Part shown: positions 50,963 through 59,068 of the stretch, piece after piece | How the letters are laid out: each line of letters begins with the position of its first letter | How positions within the stretch are numbered: the stretch's first letter is position 1 | From: Streptomyces hygroscopicus subsp. hygroscopicus | GTDB taxonomy: Bacteria > Actinomycetota > Actinomycetes > Streptomycetales > Streptomycetaceae | NCBI RefSeq assembly: GCF_030269125.1 | Contig: NZ_BSSM01000013.1 | Coordinates: forward strand, 186,001 to 250,000 | Reading direction: 5' to 3' | DNA length: 64,000 nucleotides | Translations under genes and position numbers: made by a program | Notes under the pieces: generated by a model | What the model saw: only the letters and a program-made list of their open reading frames with translations | The model's database searches: none | Told to the model about the DNA's origin: nothing

Positions 50963-52366
50963 ATGCAGCTCACCGACCTCACCGCACGCCGGCTCCTGGA
51001 CGGCTACCGCAAGGGCGAGTTCTCCCCCGTGGAGGCGGTCGAGCAAGCGCTGGCGGCGGCCCGGCGCGCCGAGCCGTCGGTGAACGCGTTCGTACGGTTC
51101 ACCGAGGACGAGGCGCTCGCGCGGGCCCGGGAGTCGGCGGAGCGCTGGCGGCGCGGGGAGCCGACGGGGCTGCTGGACGGGGTGCCGGTGACCGTGAAGG
51201 ACCTCCTGCTGATGCGCGGGTACCCGACGCTGCGCGGCTCGCGGACCCTGTCCGAGCAGGGCGTCTTCGACGAGGACGCGCCCTCGGTGGCCCGGCTGCG
51301 GGAGCAGGGCGCGGTGTTCCTCGGCAAGACGACGACGCCCGAGTTCGGCTGGAAGGGCGTCACGGACTCGCCGCTGACCGGGGTCACGCGCAATCCGTAC
51401 GACGTCTCACGCACCACCGGCGGCTCCAGCGGGGGCAGCGCGGCGGCGGTGGCGCTCGGCGCGGGGCCGCTGTCGCTGGGCACGGACGGCGGGGGCAGCA
51501 TCCGGATCCCGGCCGCGTTCTGCGGGATCTTCGGGCTGAAGCCGACGTACGGCAGGGTGCCGCTGTATCCGGCGAGCCCCTTCGGCACGCTGTCCCACGT
51601 GGGGCCGATGACCCGGGACGCGGCCGACGCGGCGCTGATGCTCGACGTCATCGCCGGTCCCGACGCCCGAGACTGGTCGGCGCTGCCGCCCGCGGGTTCC
51701 TTCACGCAGGCGCTGACGGGGGGTGCCCGGGGGCTGCGGATCGCGTACTCGCCCTCGCTGGGCGGGCAGGTGGCGGTCCAGCCGGCGGTCGCCGCGGCGG
51801 TGCGGCGGACGGTGGCCGCGCTGGCCGACCTCGGCGCGTACGTCGAGGAGACCGACCCCGACTTCAGCGAGCCGCTGGAGGCCTTCCACACCCTGTGGTT
51901 CACCGGCGCGGCCCGGATCACCCAGCGGTTCTCCCCGCACCGGCGGGGGCTGCTCGACCCGGGGCTGCGGGAGATCTGCGCGCAGGGCGCCCGGATGAGC
52001 GCGCTGGACTATCTGGCGGCGGTGGACGCCCGCACGGACCTCGGCCGCCGCATGGGACGCTTCCACGAGCGGTACGACCTGCTGGTGACGCCGACGCTGC
52101 CGCTGACGGCGTTCGAGGCGGGCGCGGAGGTGCCGAGGGGCTCCGCCCACCGGCGCTGGACCGGCTGGACCCCGTTCACCTACCCCTTCAACCTGACCCA
52201 GCAGCCGGCCGCGACGGTGCCGGTCGGCAGGGACGGGGCGGGCCTGCCGATCGGCATGCAGATCGTCGCCGCCCGGCACCGGGACGACCTCGTGCTGCGG
52301 GCGGCGCACGCGCTGTACGCGGCGGACGTCGTCGTCCCCGAGGTGGTCACGCCCGCCGGAACGTGA
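50963..52366 (+). CDS. amidase-signature hydrolase
   Basis: A 467-aa amidase-signature enzyme that hydrolyses a C-N amide bond. The Ser-cisSer-Lys triad is visible: Lys79 in PVTVKD, the cis-serine in GGSSGGS (about 154-159) and the nucleophile Ser179 in DGGGSIRIPA. Length and the C-terminal QPAATVPVGRDGAGLPIGMQIV block are standard. It starts 15 bp after the dehydrogenase gene behind GGAGG. The 3' end overlaps the convergent DUF3830 gene by 20 bp. The natural substrate is probably the amide-containing compound taken up by the neighbouring ABC system (inference). Confidence 0.92.
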   Translation: MQLTDLTARRLLDGYRKGEFSPVEAVEQALAAARRAEPSVNAFVRFTEDEALARARESAERWRRGEPTGLLDGVPVTVKDLLLMRGYPTLRGSRTLSEQGVFDEDAPSVARLREQGAVFLGKTTTPEFGWKGVTDSPLTGVTRNPYDVSRTTGGSSGGSAAAVALGAGPLSLGTDGGGSIRIPAAFCGIFGLKPTYGRVPLYPASPFGTLSHVGPMTRDAADAALMLDVIAGPDARDWSALPPAGSFTQALTGGARGLRIAYSPSLGGQVAVQPAVAAAVRRTVAALADLGAYVEETDPDFSEPLEAFHTLWFTGAARITQRFSPHRRGLLDPGLREICAQGARMSALDYLAAVDARTDLGRRMGRFHERYDLLVTPTLPLTAFEAGAEVPRGSAHRRWTGWTPFTYPFNLTQQPAATVPVGRDGAGLPIGMQIVAARHRDDLVLRAAHALYAADVVVPEVVTPAGT

Positions 52367-52841
52367 GCCGTTCCCCCTCGGCGCCCCCGCGCCACAGGTC
52401 GTTGCACGCCCGCGCCATCTCCGTCAGGCCCTCCACCACCTGAGCCCACACGATCCCCGGCACCCATCCCACGTCCCCGTTCAGCAGCAGGTTGTTGCGC
52501 TCGTAGAACAGGGCGAGGTCGACCAGGGTGGTGCCGGGGGCGACCTCGCGGTCGTAGCCGTAGGACGTCGTCGCCAGCTCCGTGCCCTTGAAGGAGAAGT
52601 AACAGAGGTCGCCGGGAATCGGGGTGACCGTCGGGTTCTCCAGTGGGGGTTCCGTGGAGGCGAACGGCGGGAAGAGGGCGTAGATCTCGTTGCGCGCGTA
52701 CTTGGCGTGGTACACGTCGCCGCTGAGCGGCAGCGCGTTCCACACGGCCGCGCAGGTCAGGGGCGCGGCGTCGTCCAGCAGCCGCGCCCGGCAGTGCACG
52801 TCCCGCGCGTCGAGCGAGACGGTGACGCATCGTTCGGCCAT
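52347..52841 (-). CDS. DUF3830-type protein
   Basis: A 164-aa protein with the cyclophilin-like pattern of DUF3830: ARLLDDAAPLTCAAVWNALPLSGDVYHAKYARNEIYALFP and PTVTPIPGDLCYFSF. From memory this family accompanies ABC importers, amidases and hydantoinase-type genes; the function is unknown. ATG 52841. It is on the opposite strand to its neighbours, convergent with the amidase (20-bp overlap) and divergent from the binding-protein gene with 46 bp between starts, so promoters overlap. Confidence 0.72.
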   Translation of the reverse strand: MAERCVTVSLDARDVHCRARLLDDAAPLTCAAVWNALPLSGDVYHAKYARNEIYALFPPFASTEPPLENPTVTPIPGDLCYFSFKGTELATTSYGYDREVAPGTTLVDLALFYERNNLLLNGDVGWVPGIVWAQVVEGLTEMARACNDLWRGGAEGERLTFRRA

Positions 52842-52887
52842 GAAACCAGGGTGCATACCCCGGATCGGCTGGGGTAGCCGCGCCGCC

Positions 52888-53802
52888 ATGGCTCCACCAC
52901 ATGGGAACGACGTACACACTTTCCGGTCGGATCACAGACCCGGTCGGCGCACGCTGCTCGGCTCGATGGCGGCGCTCGGGGCCCTGGGTGCCGCGGGCTG
53001 TGCCCGGGTGGCGGCCGCGGGCGGGAACGGCGGCGAACTGCTCGACCGGCTCCGCGCGCAGGGCGTCGTACGGCTCGGGATCGCGGGTGAGATCCCCTTC
53101 GGGTACATCGACAAGGACGGCCGCCTCACCGGCGAGGCGCCCGAGCTGGCGAAGGCGGTCTTCAAGCGGCTCGGGGTGGACCGGGTGCAGCCGGTGCCGA
53201 CCGAGTTCGGCTCCCTCATCCCCGGCCTGAACTCCCAGCAGTTCGACGTGGTCGCGGCCGGCATGTACGTCAACGCCGACCGCTGCGAGCAGGTGATCTT
53301 CGCGGACCCGGATTACCAGATGCTGGATTCGTTCATCGTCCGCAAGGGGAACCCGAAGGGGTTGCACTCCTACGAGGACGTCGTCGCGAAGAAGGCGAGG
53401 TTCGCGACCGGGACCGGGTACGCCGAGATCCAGTACGTCGTCGAGGCGGGTTACCGGCAGAGCGACATCCTGATCGTGCCGGACCAGGTGGCCGGGCTGA
53501 ACGCGGTCGAGGCGGGCCGCGTGGACGTGTTCGCGGGCACGGCGCTCACCACCCGGGAGGTCGTGAAGAAGTCGGCCAGGGCGGAGGCCACCGCGCCGTT
53601 CGCGCCGCTGGTCGGGGGCAAGCCCCATGTGGACGGCGGGGCGTTCGCGTTCCGGCCGACCGAGACGCGGCTGCGGGACGCCTTCAACGCCGAGCTGCGC
53701 GCGCTGAAGCGGACCGGGGAGCTGTTCCGGATCCTGCGGCCGTTCGGGTTCACCAAGGCCGAGATGACGGATCTGACGGCGAAGGAGCTGTGCGGGCGAT
53801 GA
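52888..53802 (+). CDS. Tat-exported amino-acid/ectoine-type substrate-binding lipoprotein (EhuB-like)
   Basis: A 304-aa extracellular binding protein, family 3 (polar amino acids/ectoine). Signal: GRRTLLGSMAALGALGAAGC, a twin-arginine plus lipobox with Cys about 38. Binding-domain signs: VVRLGIAGEIPFGYIDKDGRLTGEAPELAKAV, FDVVAAGMYVNADRCEQVIFADP and the VEAGRVDVFAGTALTTREV hinge. It resembles EhuB, which binds ectoine/hydroxyectoine. ATG 52888 puts the signal about 18 residues in; the frame remains open to 52690 inside the DUF3830 gene. First gene of a four-gene ABC operon. Confidence 0.85.
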   Translation: MAPPHGNDVHTFRSDHRPGRRTLLGSMAALGALGAAGCARVAAAGGNGGELLDRLRAQGVVRLGIAGEIPFGYIDKDGRLTGEAPELAKAVFKRLGVDRVQPVPTEFGSLIPGLNSQQFDVVAAGMYVNADRCEQVIFADPDYQMLDSFIVRKGNPKGLHSYEDVVAKKARFATGTGYAEIQYVVEAGYRQSDILIVPDQVAGLNAVEAGRVDVFAGTALTTREVVKKSARAEATAPFAPLVGGKPHVDGGAFAFRPTETRLRDAFNAELRALKRTGELFRILRPFGFTKAEMTDLTAKELCGR

Positions 53803-54518
53803 CCTCGGGGCTCTGGGAACTGGTGCTCAAGGGCGTCTGGACCACCGTCCAGCTGCTGGTGTTCAGCGCGCTGCTGGCCACCGCGGTGTCCTTCGTGGTC
53901 GGCATGGCGCGCACCCACCGACTGTGGATCGTGCGCTTCGTGGCCGGCGTCTACACCGAGGTCTTCCGCGGCACCTCGGCGCTGGTGATGATCTTCTGGG
54001 TGTTCTTCGTGCTGCCGATCGCCTTCGGATGGCAGCTGGTGCCGATGTGGGCGGGCACGCTGGCGCTGGGGCTGACGTACGGCGCGTACGGCTCCGAGGT
54101 CGTGCGCGGGGCGCTGAACGCGGTGGACCCGGCGCAGCGCGAGGGCGGGATCGCGCTGAGCTTCACGCCGGCGCAGCGGATGCGGCTGATCGTGCTGCCG
54201 CAGGCGGTGCCGGAGATGATCCCCTCCTTCTGCAATCTGCTGATCGAGCTGCTCAAGGGCACCGCGCTGGTGTCGGTCATGGGCATGGGCGATCTGACGT
54301 TCAGCGCCAACCTGGTGCGGCTCGCGCTCCAGCAGAGCGCGGAGATCTACACGTACGTGCTGGTCTTCTACTTCGTGATCGCCTTCGTGCTGACCCGGCT
54401 GATGCGCGGCCTGGAGAAGCGGCTGAAGGCCGGGATCGGCAAGGACGCCGGCACGGAGCGGGCGGCGCGTGAGCTGAAGCGGGCCCGGACGACCGGGGTG
54501 GGCGGTGGTGTCGCATGA
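53799..54518 (+). CDS. ABC permease (EhuC-like)
   Basis: A 239-aa His/Glu/Gln/Arg/opine-type permease with about five membrane segments (LLVFSALLATAVSFVVGMA; GTSALVMIFWVFFVLPIAFG). The EAA-like loop is VDPAQREGGIALSFTPAQRMRLIVLPQAVP. Overlaps the binding-protein stop (ATGA) and the next permease gene by 4 bp. Confidence 0.9.
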   Translation: MTSGLWELVLKGVWTTVQLLVFSALLATAVSFVVGMARTHRLWIVRFVAGVYTEVFRGTSALVMIFWVFFVLPIAFGWQLVPMWAGTLALGLTYGAYGSEVVRGALNAVDPAQREGGIALSFTPAQRMRLIVLPQAVPEMIPSFCNLLIELLKGTALVSVMGMGDLTFSANLVRLALQQSAEIYTYVLVFYFVIAFVLTRLMRGLEKRLKAGIGKDAGTERAARELKRARTTGVGGGVA

Positions 54519-55165
54519 CGTGGGACTGGCACGCGGTGAGCGACTTCATGCCGCACTTCCGGGACGGCCTCCTGGTCACCCTCCAGGCGCTGGTGCTGGG
54601 CTCGCTGCTGTCCTTCACCCTCGGCCTGGTGTGGACGCTGCTGATGCGGGCGCCGACCCGGTGGGTGCGTTGGCCGGTCGGGGTGGTCACGGAGTTCGTG
54701 CGCGACACCCCGCTGCTGGTGCAGCTGTTCTTCCTCTTCTACGTGCTGCCGGAGTGGGGGCTGACGTTCTCCGCGCTGACCACCGGCGTCTTCGCGATCG
54801 GCCTGCACTACTCGACGTACACCATGCAGGTCTACCGGGCCGGCATCGAGGCGGTGCCCGTCGGCCAGTGGGAGGCGGCGACCGCGCTGAACCTGCCGCG
54901 GCGGCGGACCTGGACCGTGGTGATCCTGCCGCAGGCGATCCGCCGGGTGGTGCCGGCGCTGGGCAACTACGTGATCTCCATGCTCAAGGACACACCGATG
55001 CTGATGGTGATCACCGTGCTGGAGATGCTGGGCCAGGCCCGGCTCTTCTCCCAGCAGCGCTTCCAGTTCACCGAACCGCTCACCGTGATCGGCGTGGCCT
55101 TCGTCCTCATCTCCTACCTGGCCTCCCTTCTCCTGCGAGCCCTGGAGCGACGCCTTGTCCGTTGA
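54515..55165 (+). CDS. ABC permease (EhuD-like)
   Basis: A 216-aa partner permease (LVLGSLLSFTLGLVWTLLM; FVRDTPLLVQLFFLFYVLP) with cytoplasmic loop EAVPVGQWEAATALNLPRR. Starts within the preceding gene's stop (ATGA) and overlaps the ATPase gene by 11 bp. Confidence 0.9.
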   Translation: MTWDWHAVSDFMPHFRDGLLVTLQALVLGSLLSFTLGLVWTLLMRAPTRWVRWPVGVVTEFVRDTPLLVQLFFLFYVLPEWGLTFSALTTGVFAIGLHYSTYTMQVYRAGIEAVPVGQWEAATALNLPRRRTWTVVILPQAIRRVVPALGNYVISMLKDTPMLMVITVLEMLGQARLFSQQRFQFTEPLTVIGVAFVLISYLASLLLRALERRLVR

Positions 55166-55937
55166 GACCCGTACCGAGCCGTCCGTCACCGCCGCCCAGC
55201 CGGCCGATCTGATCCGCCTGGAGCAGGTCACCAAGCGCTTCGGCGCGAACACCGTGCTCGACCACCTGGACTTCGCCGTCCGGCCCGGCAGGCACGTCAC
55301 CCTGATCGGACCCTCCGGCTCCGGCAAGACCACGATCCTCAGACTCCTGATGACCCTCGCCAAGCCGGACGAGGGGACCATCACCGTCGACGGCGAACCG
55401 CTGTTCCCCGCGCCGGAGAAGCAGGTCCGGGAGGTGCGCAAGAAGATCGGGATGGTCTTCCAGCACTTCAACCTGTTCCCGAACATGTCCGTGCTGCGCA
55501 ACCTCACCGAGGCGCCGGTGCAGGTCCTCGGCCTGTCCAAGGACGAGGCGGAGGAGCGGGCGCGGGAGCTGCTGGAGCTGGTGGGCCTCGCCGACAAGTG
55601 CGGGGCGCGCCCGGCCCAGCTGTCCGGCGGGCAGCAGCAGCGGGTGGCGATCGCACGGGCGCTGGCGATGCGGCCGCGGGTGCTGCTGCTGGACGAGGTG
55701 ACCTCCGCGCTCGACCCCGAGCTGGTCGCGGGCGTGCTCGACCTGCTGCGGGACATCGCGCGCAGCACCGACATCACGATGCTGTGCGTGACCCACGAGA
55801 TGGGTTTCGCCCGGGACATCTCCGATCAGGTACTGATGTTCGACGGGGGCCGGGTGATCGAGTCGGGCCCCCCGGAGAAGATCTTCAGCGACCCGGAGCA
55901 GGACCGCACCCGGGAATTCCTCGGCGCGGTTCTGTGA
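55155..55937 (+). CDS. ABC transporter ATPase (EhuA-like)
   Basis: A 260-aa polar-amino-acid-type ATPase. Walker A GPSGSGKTT (about residue 54), Q-loop MVFQHFNLF, signature LSGGQQQRV, Walker B LLLDEVTSALDPEL and H-loop CVTHEMGFA are all intact. It starts at TTG 55155 inside the EhuD-like gene. It energises import by the two coupled permeases. Family resemblance to EhuA rests on gene order and sequence style; other polar amino acids or related osmolytes are possible substrates. Confidence 0.92.
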   Translation: MSVETRTEPSVTAAQPADLIRLEQVTKRFGANTVLDHLDFAVRPGRHVTLIGPSGSGKTTILRLLMTLAKPDEGTITVDGEPLFPAPEKQVREVRKKIGMVFQHFNLFPNMSVLRNLTEAPVQVLGLSKDEAEERARELLELVGLADKCGARPAQLSGGQQQRVAIARALAMRPRVLLLDEVTSALDPELVAGVLDLLRDIARSTDITMLCVTHEMGFARDISDQVLMFDGGRVIESGPPEKIFSDPEQDRTREFLGAVL

Positions 55938-55981
55938 GCACGACGGGCAACCGTCGAGGTCCAGCCACTGGGGCATGACCA

Positions 55982-55993
55982 TGGCATATGCCA
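55982..55993. promoter_or_regulatory. Palindrome TGGCATATGCCA upstream of the IclR gene
   Basis: A 12-bp perfect palindrome, 45 bp after the ATPase stop and 158 bp before the IclR start. Its sequence equals the core of the 16-bp palindrome at 42764-42779. Confidence 0.55.
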
Positions 55994-56150
55994 GCGGGCC
56001 TTCGCCGCAGTTGGGGCCGCCGCCGGGCCGGGGCAGACGGGCCTGAATCTTGTCAACGCCCTCTTCCCGGCGGCCGTTTGCCCGTTATCGTGGTATCGCC
56101 ACACCGTCCGGAAACCACGGCCCAGTAAGCGAGCGCAGGGGGGACCCACC

Positions 56151-56909
56151 GTGGCGCTGAAGCACGAGCCGACCGCCCCGTACCACTCCGCCCAGGACGC
56201 GCTGCGCGTGCTGGAGACCGTGGCACGCGCCGCCGTCGGGGTCACCGAGGCCGACCTGGCCCGGCACACCGGCCTCGGCCCCGAGCGGCTCACCCTGCTG
56301 CTGCGGATGCTGCGCCGCGAGGGGTACGTGGAGCAGATCGGCGGCGGGGCGTACGTCACCGGCGACACGCTGCGCCGGCTGACCTCGGCCCAGGACCGCG
56401 AGCGGGCCCTCGCCGACAAGCTCCAGCGCACCCTGGACCGGCTGCGCGACTCGGTCGGCGCGGCGGTCTACATCAGCCGGTACGTGGACGGCGAGGTCAA
56501 GGTCACCCAGTACGCGGCCGGACCCACCGCCCCGGCGGTCAACGAATGGGTGGACTTCCGCTACTCGGCCCACGCCACCGCGGTCGGCAAGAGCCTCCTG
56601 ACCCAGCTGGACCACAACGCGCGCCGCGATCATCTCGCCCGGCACAAGATGGCCCGGCTCACCTCGCGCACCATCACCAGCGACAAGCTGCTCCTGTCCC
56701 GCCTGGAGTCCCAGCCGCCGACGGTTCCGGTGCTCGACCTCCAGGAGTACGCGGTGGGCACGGTCTGCGCGGCCGTCCCGATCACCGCGGGCGCCTCGGT
56801 CGGCTGCCTGGCCGTGTCACTCCCGGTGGAGCACGCCCACCGGCTGAAGCAGGCCGCGGACGCGCTGAACCGGAACGCGGCGCCGGTCCTGCTGTCGCTG
56901 GCCATCTAG
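56151..56909 (+). CDS. IclR-family regulator of the importer/catabolic cluster
   Basis: A 252-aa regulator. The winged HTH spans residues 10-70 (SAQDALRVLETVARAAVGVTEADLARHTGLGPERLTLLLRMLRREGYVEQ), followed by an IclR effector domain (VDFRYSAHATAVGKSLL; TVCAAVPITAGASVGCLAVSLP). GTG 56151 is the only start that keeps the HTH complete. It lies 213 bp after the ABC operon on the same strand and probably controls it and the divergent enzymes in response to the imported compound (inference). A tRNA-Lys gene follows 76 bp later. Confidence 0.88.
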   Translation: MALKHEPTAPYHSAQDALRVLETVARAAVGVTEADLARHTGLGPERLTLLLRMLRREGYVEQIGGGAYVTGDTLRRLTSAQDRERALADKLQRTLDRLRDSVGAAVYISRYVDGEVKVTQYAAGPTAPAVNEWVDFRYSAHATAVGKSLLTQLDHNARRDHLARHKMARLTSRTITSDKLLLSRLESQPPTVPVLDLQEYAVGTVCAAVPITAGASVGCLAVSLPVEHAHRLKQAADALNRNAAPVLLSLAI

Positions 56910-56917
56910 GTGGTCAC

Positions 56918-56943
56918 GAGCACCCCTCGGGACCAGGTAGTAT
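56918..56943 (+). promoter_or_regulatory. tRNA promoter element GAGCACCCC-N11-TAGTAT
   Basis: The same word pair and 20-bp offset as before tRNA-His, here starting 9 bp after the IclR stop and 43 bp before tRNA-Lys copy 2. Confidence 0.6.
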
Positions 56944-56985
56944 TTTCTTCGTCGCCGGCCGCGGAAAGCGGAAGGCGGGAGTCAT

Positions 56986-57059
56986 GCGCCGCTAGCTCAG
57001 TTGGTTAGAGCAGCTGACTCTTAATCAGCGGGTCCGGGGTTCGAGTCCCTGGCGGCGCA
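56986..57059 (+). tRNA. tRNA-Lys (CTT), copy 2
   Basis: 74-nt sequence identical to copies 1 and 3; anticodon CTT; no encoded CCA. Preceded by the GAGCACCCC element and followed by a hairpin. Confidence 0.97.
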
Positions 57060-57064
57060 CAGAA

Positions 57065-57094
57065 GAAGGGCCCCTCGCGTGCGAGGGGCCCTTC
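57065..57094. terminator. Terminator of tRNA-Lys copy 2 and the convergent LPMO gene
   Basis: A perfect 14-bp stem GAAGGGCCCCTCGC / GCGAGGGGCCCTTC. It lies 5 bp after the tRNA and 8 bp past the LPMO stop, so it can act on both strands. Confidence 0.88.
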
Positions 57095-57102
57095 GGCGTG
57101 CC

Positions 57103-57708
57103 TCAGAATTCGACGTCCGAGCAGGCGTAGAAGGCGTTCCCCGTGTCGGCGACGGTCCACACCGCGAGGATGACGTGGTGGCCGGACAGACCGGTCGGCA
57201 GGGTGCCGCTGTGACTCAGCGTCGCCGGCGGCTGCTGACCGTTGTAGGGCACCGTCAGGAACGGCGTGAGGTCGAGGTCCGAGCGGGACAGCCGATGGTT
57301 CTGGTCCCAGCCCTGCCTGGTGACGTAGTACCTGAAGTCCGTCGTGGCGTGCCGGGCGGTGAACTGCCAGCGGAAGGTGTACGACTGCCCGCCGGTCACC
57401 CGGGTGGTGGGCCAGGCGGTGCCGGACGGGGTGGTCGGCGAGCCGAGCTGGGCGAAGCGGTCCACGCCGCCGTCGCAGAGCCGGCCGTCGGCGGGCCCGG
57501 CGGCCGGGAAGCCCTTGGGGCCCTCGACGCTCTGCGGCTCGTACTGGATGTCGCCGCAGCCCGTGACCGTGCCGTTGGCGCAGAGCTTCTGCCTGCTGAC
57601 GGGGAGGTCGGTGTAGCCGTGCCCGCTGGCGCCGCCGGTGGAGAGCGCGAACGCTCCGGCGGTCACCGCTCCGAGCACGACAGCGGACAGTCTGGTCTGG
57701 GTGCGCAT
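57103..57708 (-). CDS. secreted lytic polysaccharide monooxygenase, AA10 (chitin-type)
   Basis: A 201-aa copper enzyme that oxidatively cleaves chitin or cellulose. The signal peptide (LSAVVLGAVTAGAFALSTGGASG) is followed by mature N-terminal His30 in HGYTDLP, one ligand of the histidine brace; the second is His120 in FTARHATTDF. The C-terminal NAFYACSDVEF carries the usual axial aromatic. There is no extra carbohydrate-binding domain, and length is typical for a single-domain AA10. A DasR dre palindrome lies 49 bp upstream, supporting chitin as substrate. Confidence 0.93.
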   Translation of the reverse strand: MRTQTRLSAVVLGAVTAGAFALSTGGASGHGYTDLPVSRQKLCANGTVTGCGDIQYEPQSVEGPKGFPAAGPADGRLCDGGVDRFAQLGSPTTPSGTAWPTTRVTGGQSYTFRWQFTARHATTDFRYYVTRQGWDQNHRLSRSDLDLTPFLTVPYNGQQPPATLSHSGTLPTGLSGHHVILAVWTVADTGNAFYACSDVEF

Positions 57709-57756
57709 GCTGCCGCTCCTGGAGAACGTGGGGAGTTCGGTGAGCCGTGCATGAGG

Positions 57757-57772
57757 AAGGTCTAGACCAAGT
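57757..57772. promoter_or_regulatory. DasR-responsive element (dre) upstream of the LPMO gene
   Basis: AAGGTCTAGACCAAGT, which reads ACTTGGTCTAGACCTT on the gene's strand. The core GGTCTAGACC is the exact centre of the dre consensus ACTGGTCTAGACCACT. Distance to the LPMO start is 49 bp. Confidence 0.85.
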
Positions 57773-57787
57773 CTCAGATTATTGCCG

Positions 57788-58993
57788 TCACTTGAGCATG
57801 TCCATACCAGTGGCGGAGGCGGCTGCGCCCGGCCGCACCCGCTCCCCGCGGCCCGCGCAGAACGCCACCGTGAGGTCGCGTACCAGCGCCTTGCGCTCGT
57901 AGTCGTCGAGATCGACCAGGCCGCGCCTGGTCAGCCGGGTCACCGTGTCCTCCACGGAGTCCACCACCGAGCTGAGCAGGCCGGCCCGCTCCCGGGCGTC
58001 CAGCGCGGCGATCCTGCGGCGCTCCATCGCGGCCGCGACCTCCGGGGCGTACTCCACCCGCAACGGCCGCACGGAGAACACCTCCAGGCCGGCCGGCGCG
58101 GTCTCCGCCGTCACCAGCCGCGTCAGCGCCTCCCCCGCCGCCGCGGGGCCGCCCCGGCCGCCACCCGCCGGCTGCACCGGCACCCGGGCCAGCGCCGCCT
58201 CCACGCACTCGCGCAGGTACCGCTCGTGGTCCTCCAGGCCGAGCACCGCGCGCGCGGTGTCCCGCACCCGCCACACCACCAGCACCACCACCCGCAGCGG
58301 GGTGCCGCCCGGATCGGCGGCCGGGATCACCTCGCTGCGCCAGTGCCGCAGCCGTACGTCGACCCGCCGACGGCGCAGCAGCGGGTTGACCCAGAGCAGC
58401 CCGGTGCGCCGTACCGTCCCCCGGTAACGCCCGAACAGGCCCACGACCCAGGCCCGTCCGGTGCGGCCCCGGGCCAGCCCGCCGAACCCGGCCGCGCCGA
58501 GCAGCCCGGCCCCCGCGTACGCCGCCCACTGCGCGGGGCCCAGCCCCGCGCCCGCGGGCTCCGGCAGGCGCAGCGCCTGGGCGGCGAGCGGTGGCAGCAC
58601 CCCCGCCCACCAGGAGGCGGCCAGGCAGCCGCTGACCCCGCAGGCCCCGGCGAGCACCCCGGCCGCCCCTGGCAGCACCCGCGCCGGACGTTCCGTCAGC
58701 TCCGGGTCGATCCAGGGCCGCGGGCGCCGCCGCCCCGGCGCCGGGCGGTCCGCGCGCGGCAGCTCGCCGGTGCCCTGCCGGCGCCCGACGACGGCGGGCC
58801 TGGCCGGCATCCGTAGCGGATCGCGGCCGCCGGGGCCGTGCCCGTCGTCGGGGTCGTCGCGGAAGAGCAGGTGGACCGGGATCTCGGTGGTGGACTCGTT
58901 CTGGATCAGCCGGGCCGGGCGGGTGCCGGTGGCCGTGGCCGCCTGGGGCCGCCCCTCGGATTCGGACGGTGTGTGCGAGGTGGTCGTACTCAT
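57788..58993 (-). CDS. SPFH/Band 7 domain membrane protein
   Basis: A 401-aa protein. About 90 polar residues with RPARLIQNESTTEIPVHLLF are followed by two hydrophobic segments near residues 105-165 (VLPGAAGVLAGACGVSGCLAA; WAAYAGAGLLGAAGFGGLA). The SPFH fold follows: GLLWVNPLLRRRRVDVRLRHWRSEVIPAADPGGTPLRVVVLVVWRV, and the typical LEVFSVRPLRVEYAPEVAAAMERRRIAALDARERAGLL. Such stomatin-like proteins assemble on membranes; the partner is unknown. ATG 58993 follows GGAGG. It has its own promoter space or is cotranscribed with the NlpC/P60 gene 75 bp upstream. Confidence 0.85.
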   Translation of the reverse strand: MSTTTSHTPSESEGRPQAATATGTRPARLIQNESTTEIPVHLLFRDDPDDGHGPGGRDPLRMPARPAVVGRRQGTGELPRADRPAPGRRRPRPWIDPELTERPARVLPGAAGVLAGACGVSGCLAASWWAGVLPPLAAQALRLPEPAGAGLGPAQWAAYAGAGLLGAAGFGGLARGRTGRAWVVGLFGRYRGTVRRTGLLWVNPLLRRRRVDVRLRHWRSEVIPAADPGGTPLRVVVLVVWRVRDTARAVLGLEDHERYLRECVEAALARVPVQPAGGGRGGPAAAGEALTRLVTAETAPAGLEVFSVRPLRVEYAPEVAAAMERRRIAALDARERAGLLSSVVDSVEDTVTRLTRRGLVDLDDYERKALVRDLTVAFCAGRGERVRPGAAASATGMDMLK

Positions 58994-59068
58994 GCGTGCC
59001 TCCAGCCTCCGCGCCAGATGCGTCATGAACGTGAACAGGACTGAGATGTACGGCGGTCGGGTCGGCGA

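Noticed and set aside
52888..55937. Ectoine biosynthesis cluster
   Set aside because: No ectA, ectB, ectC or ectD homologue is present; only uptake and catabolic-type genes.
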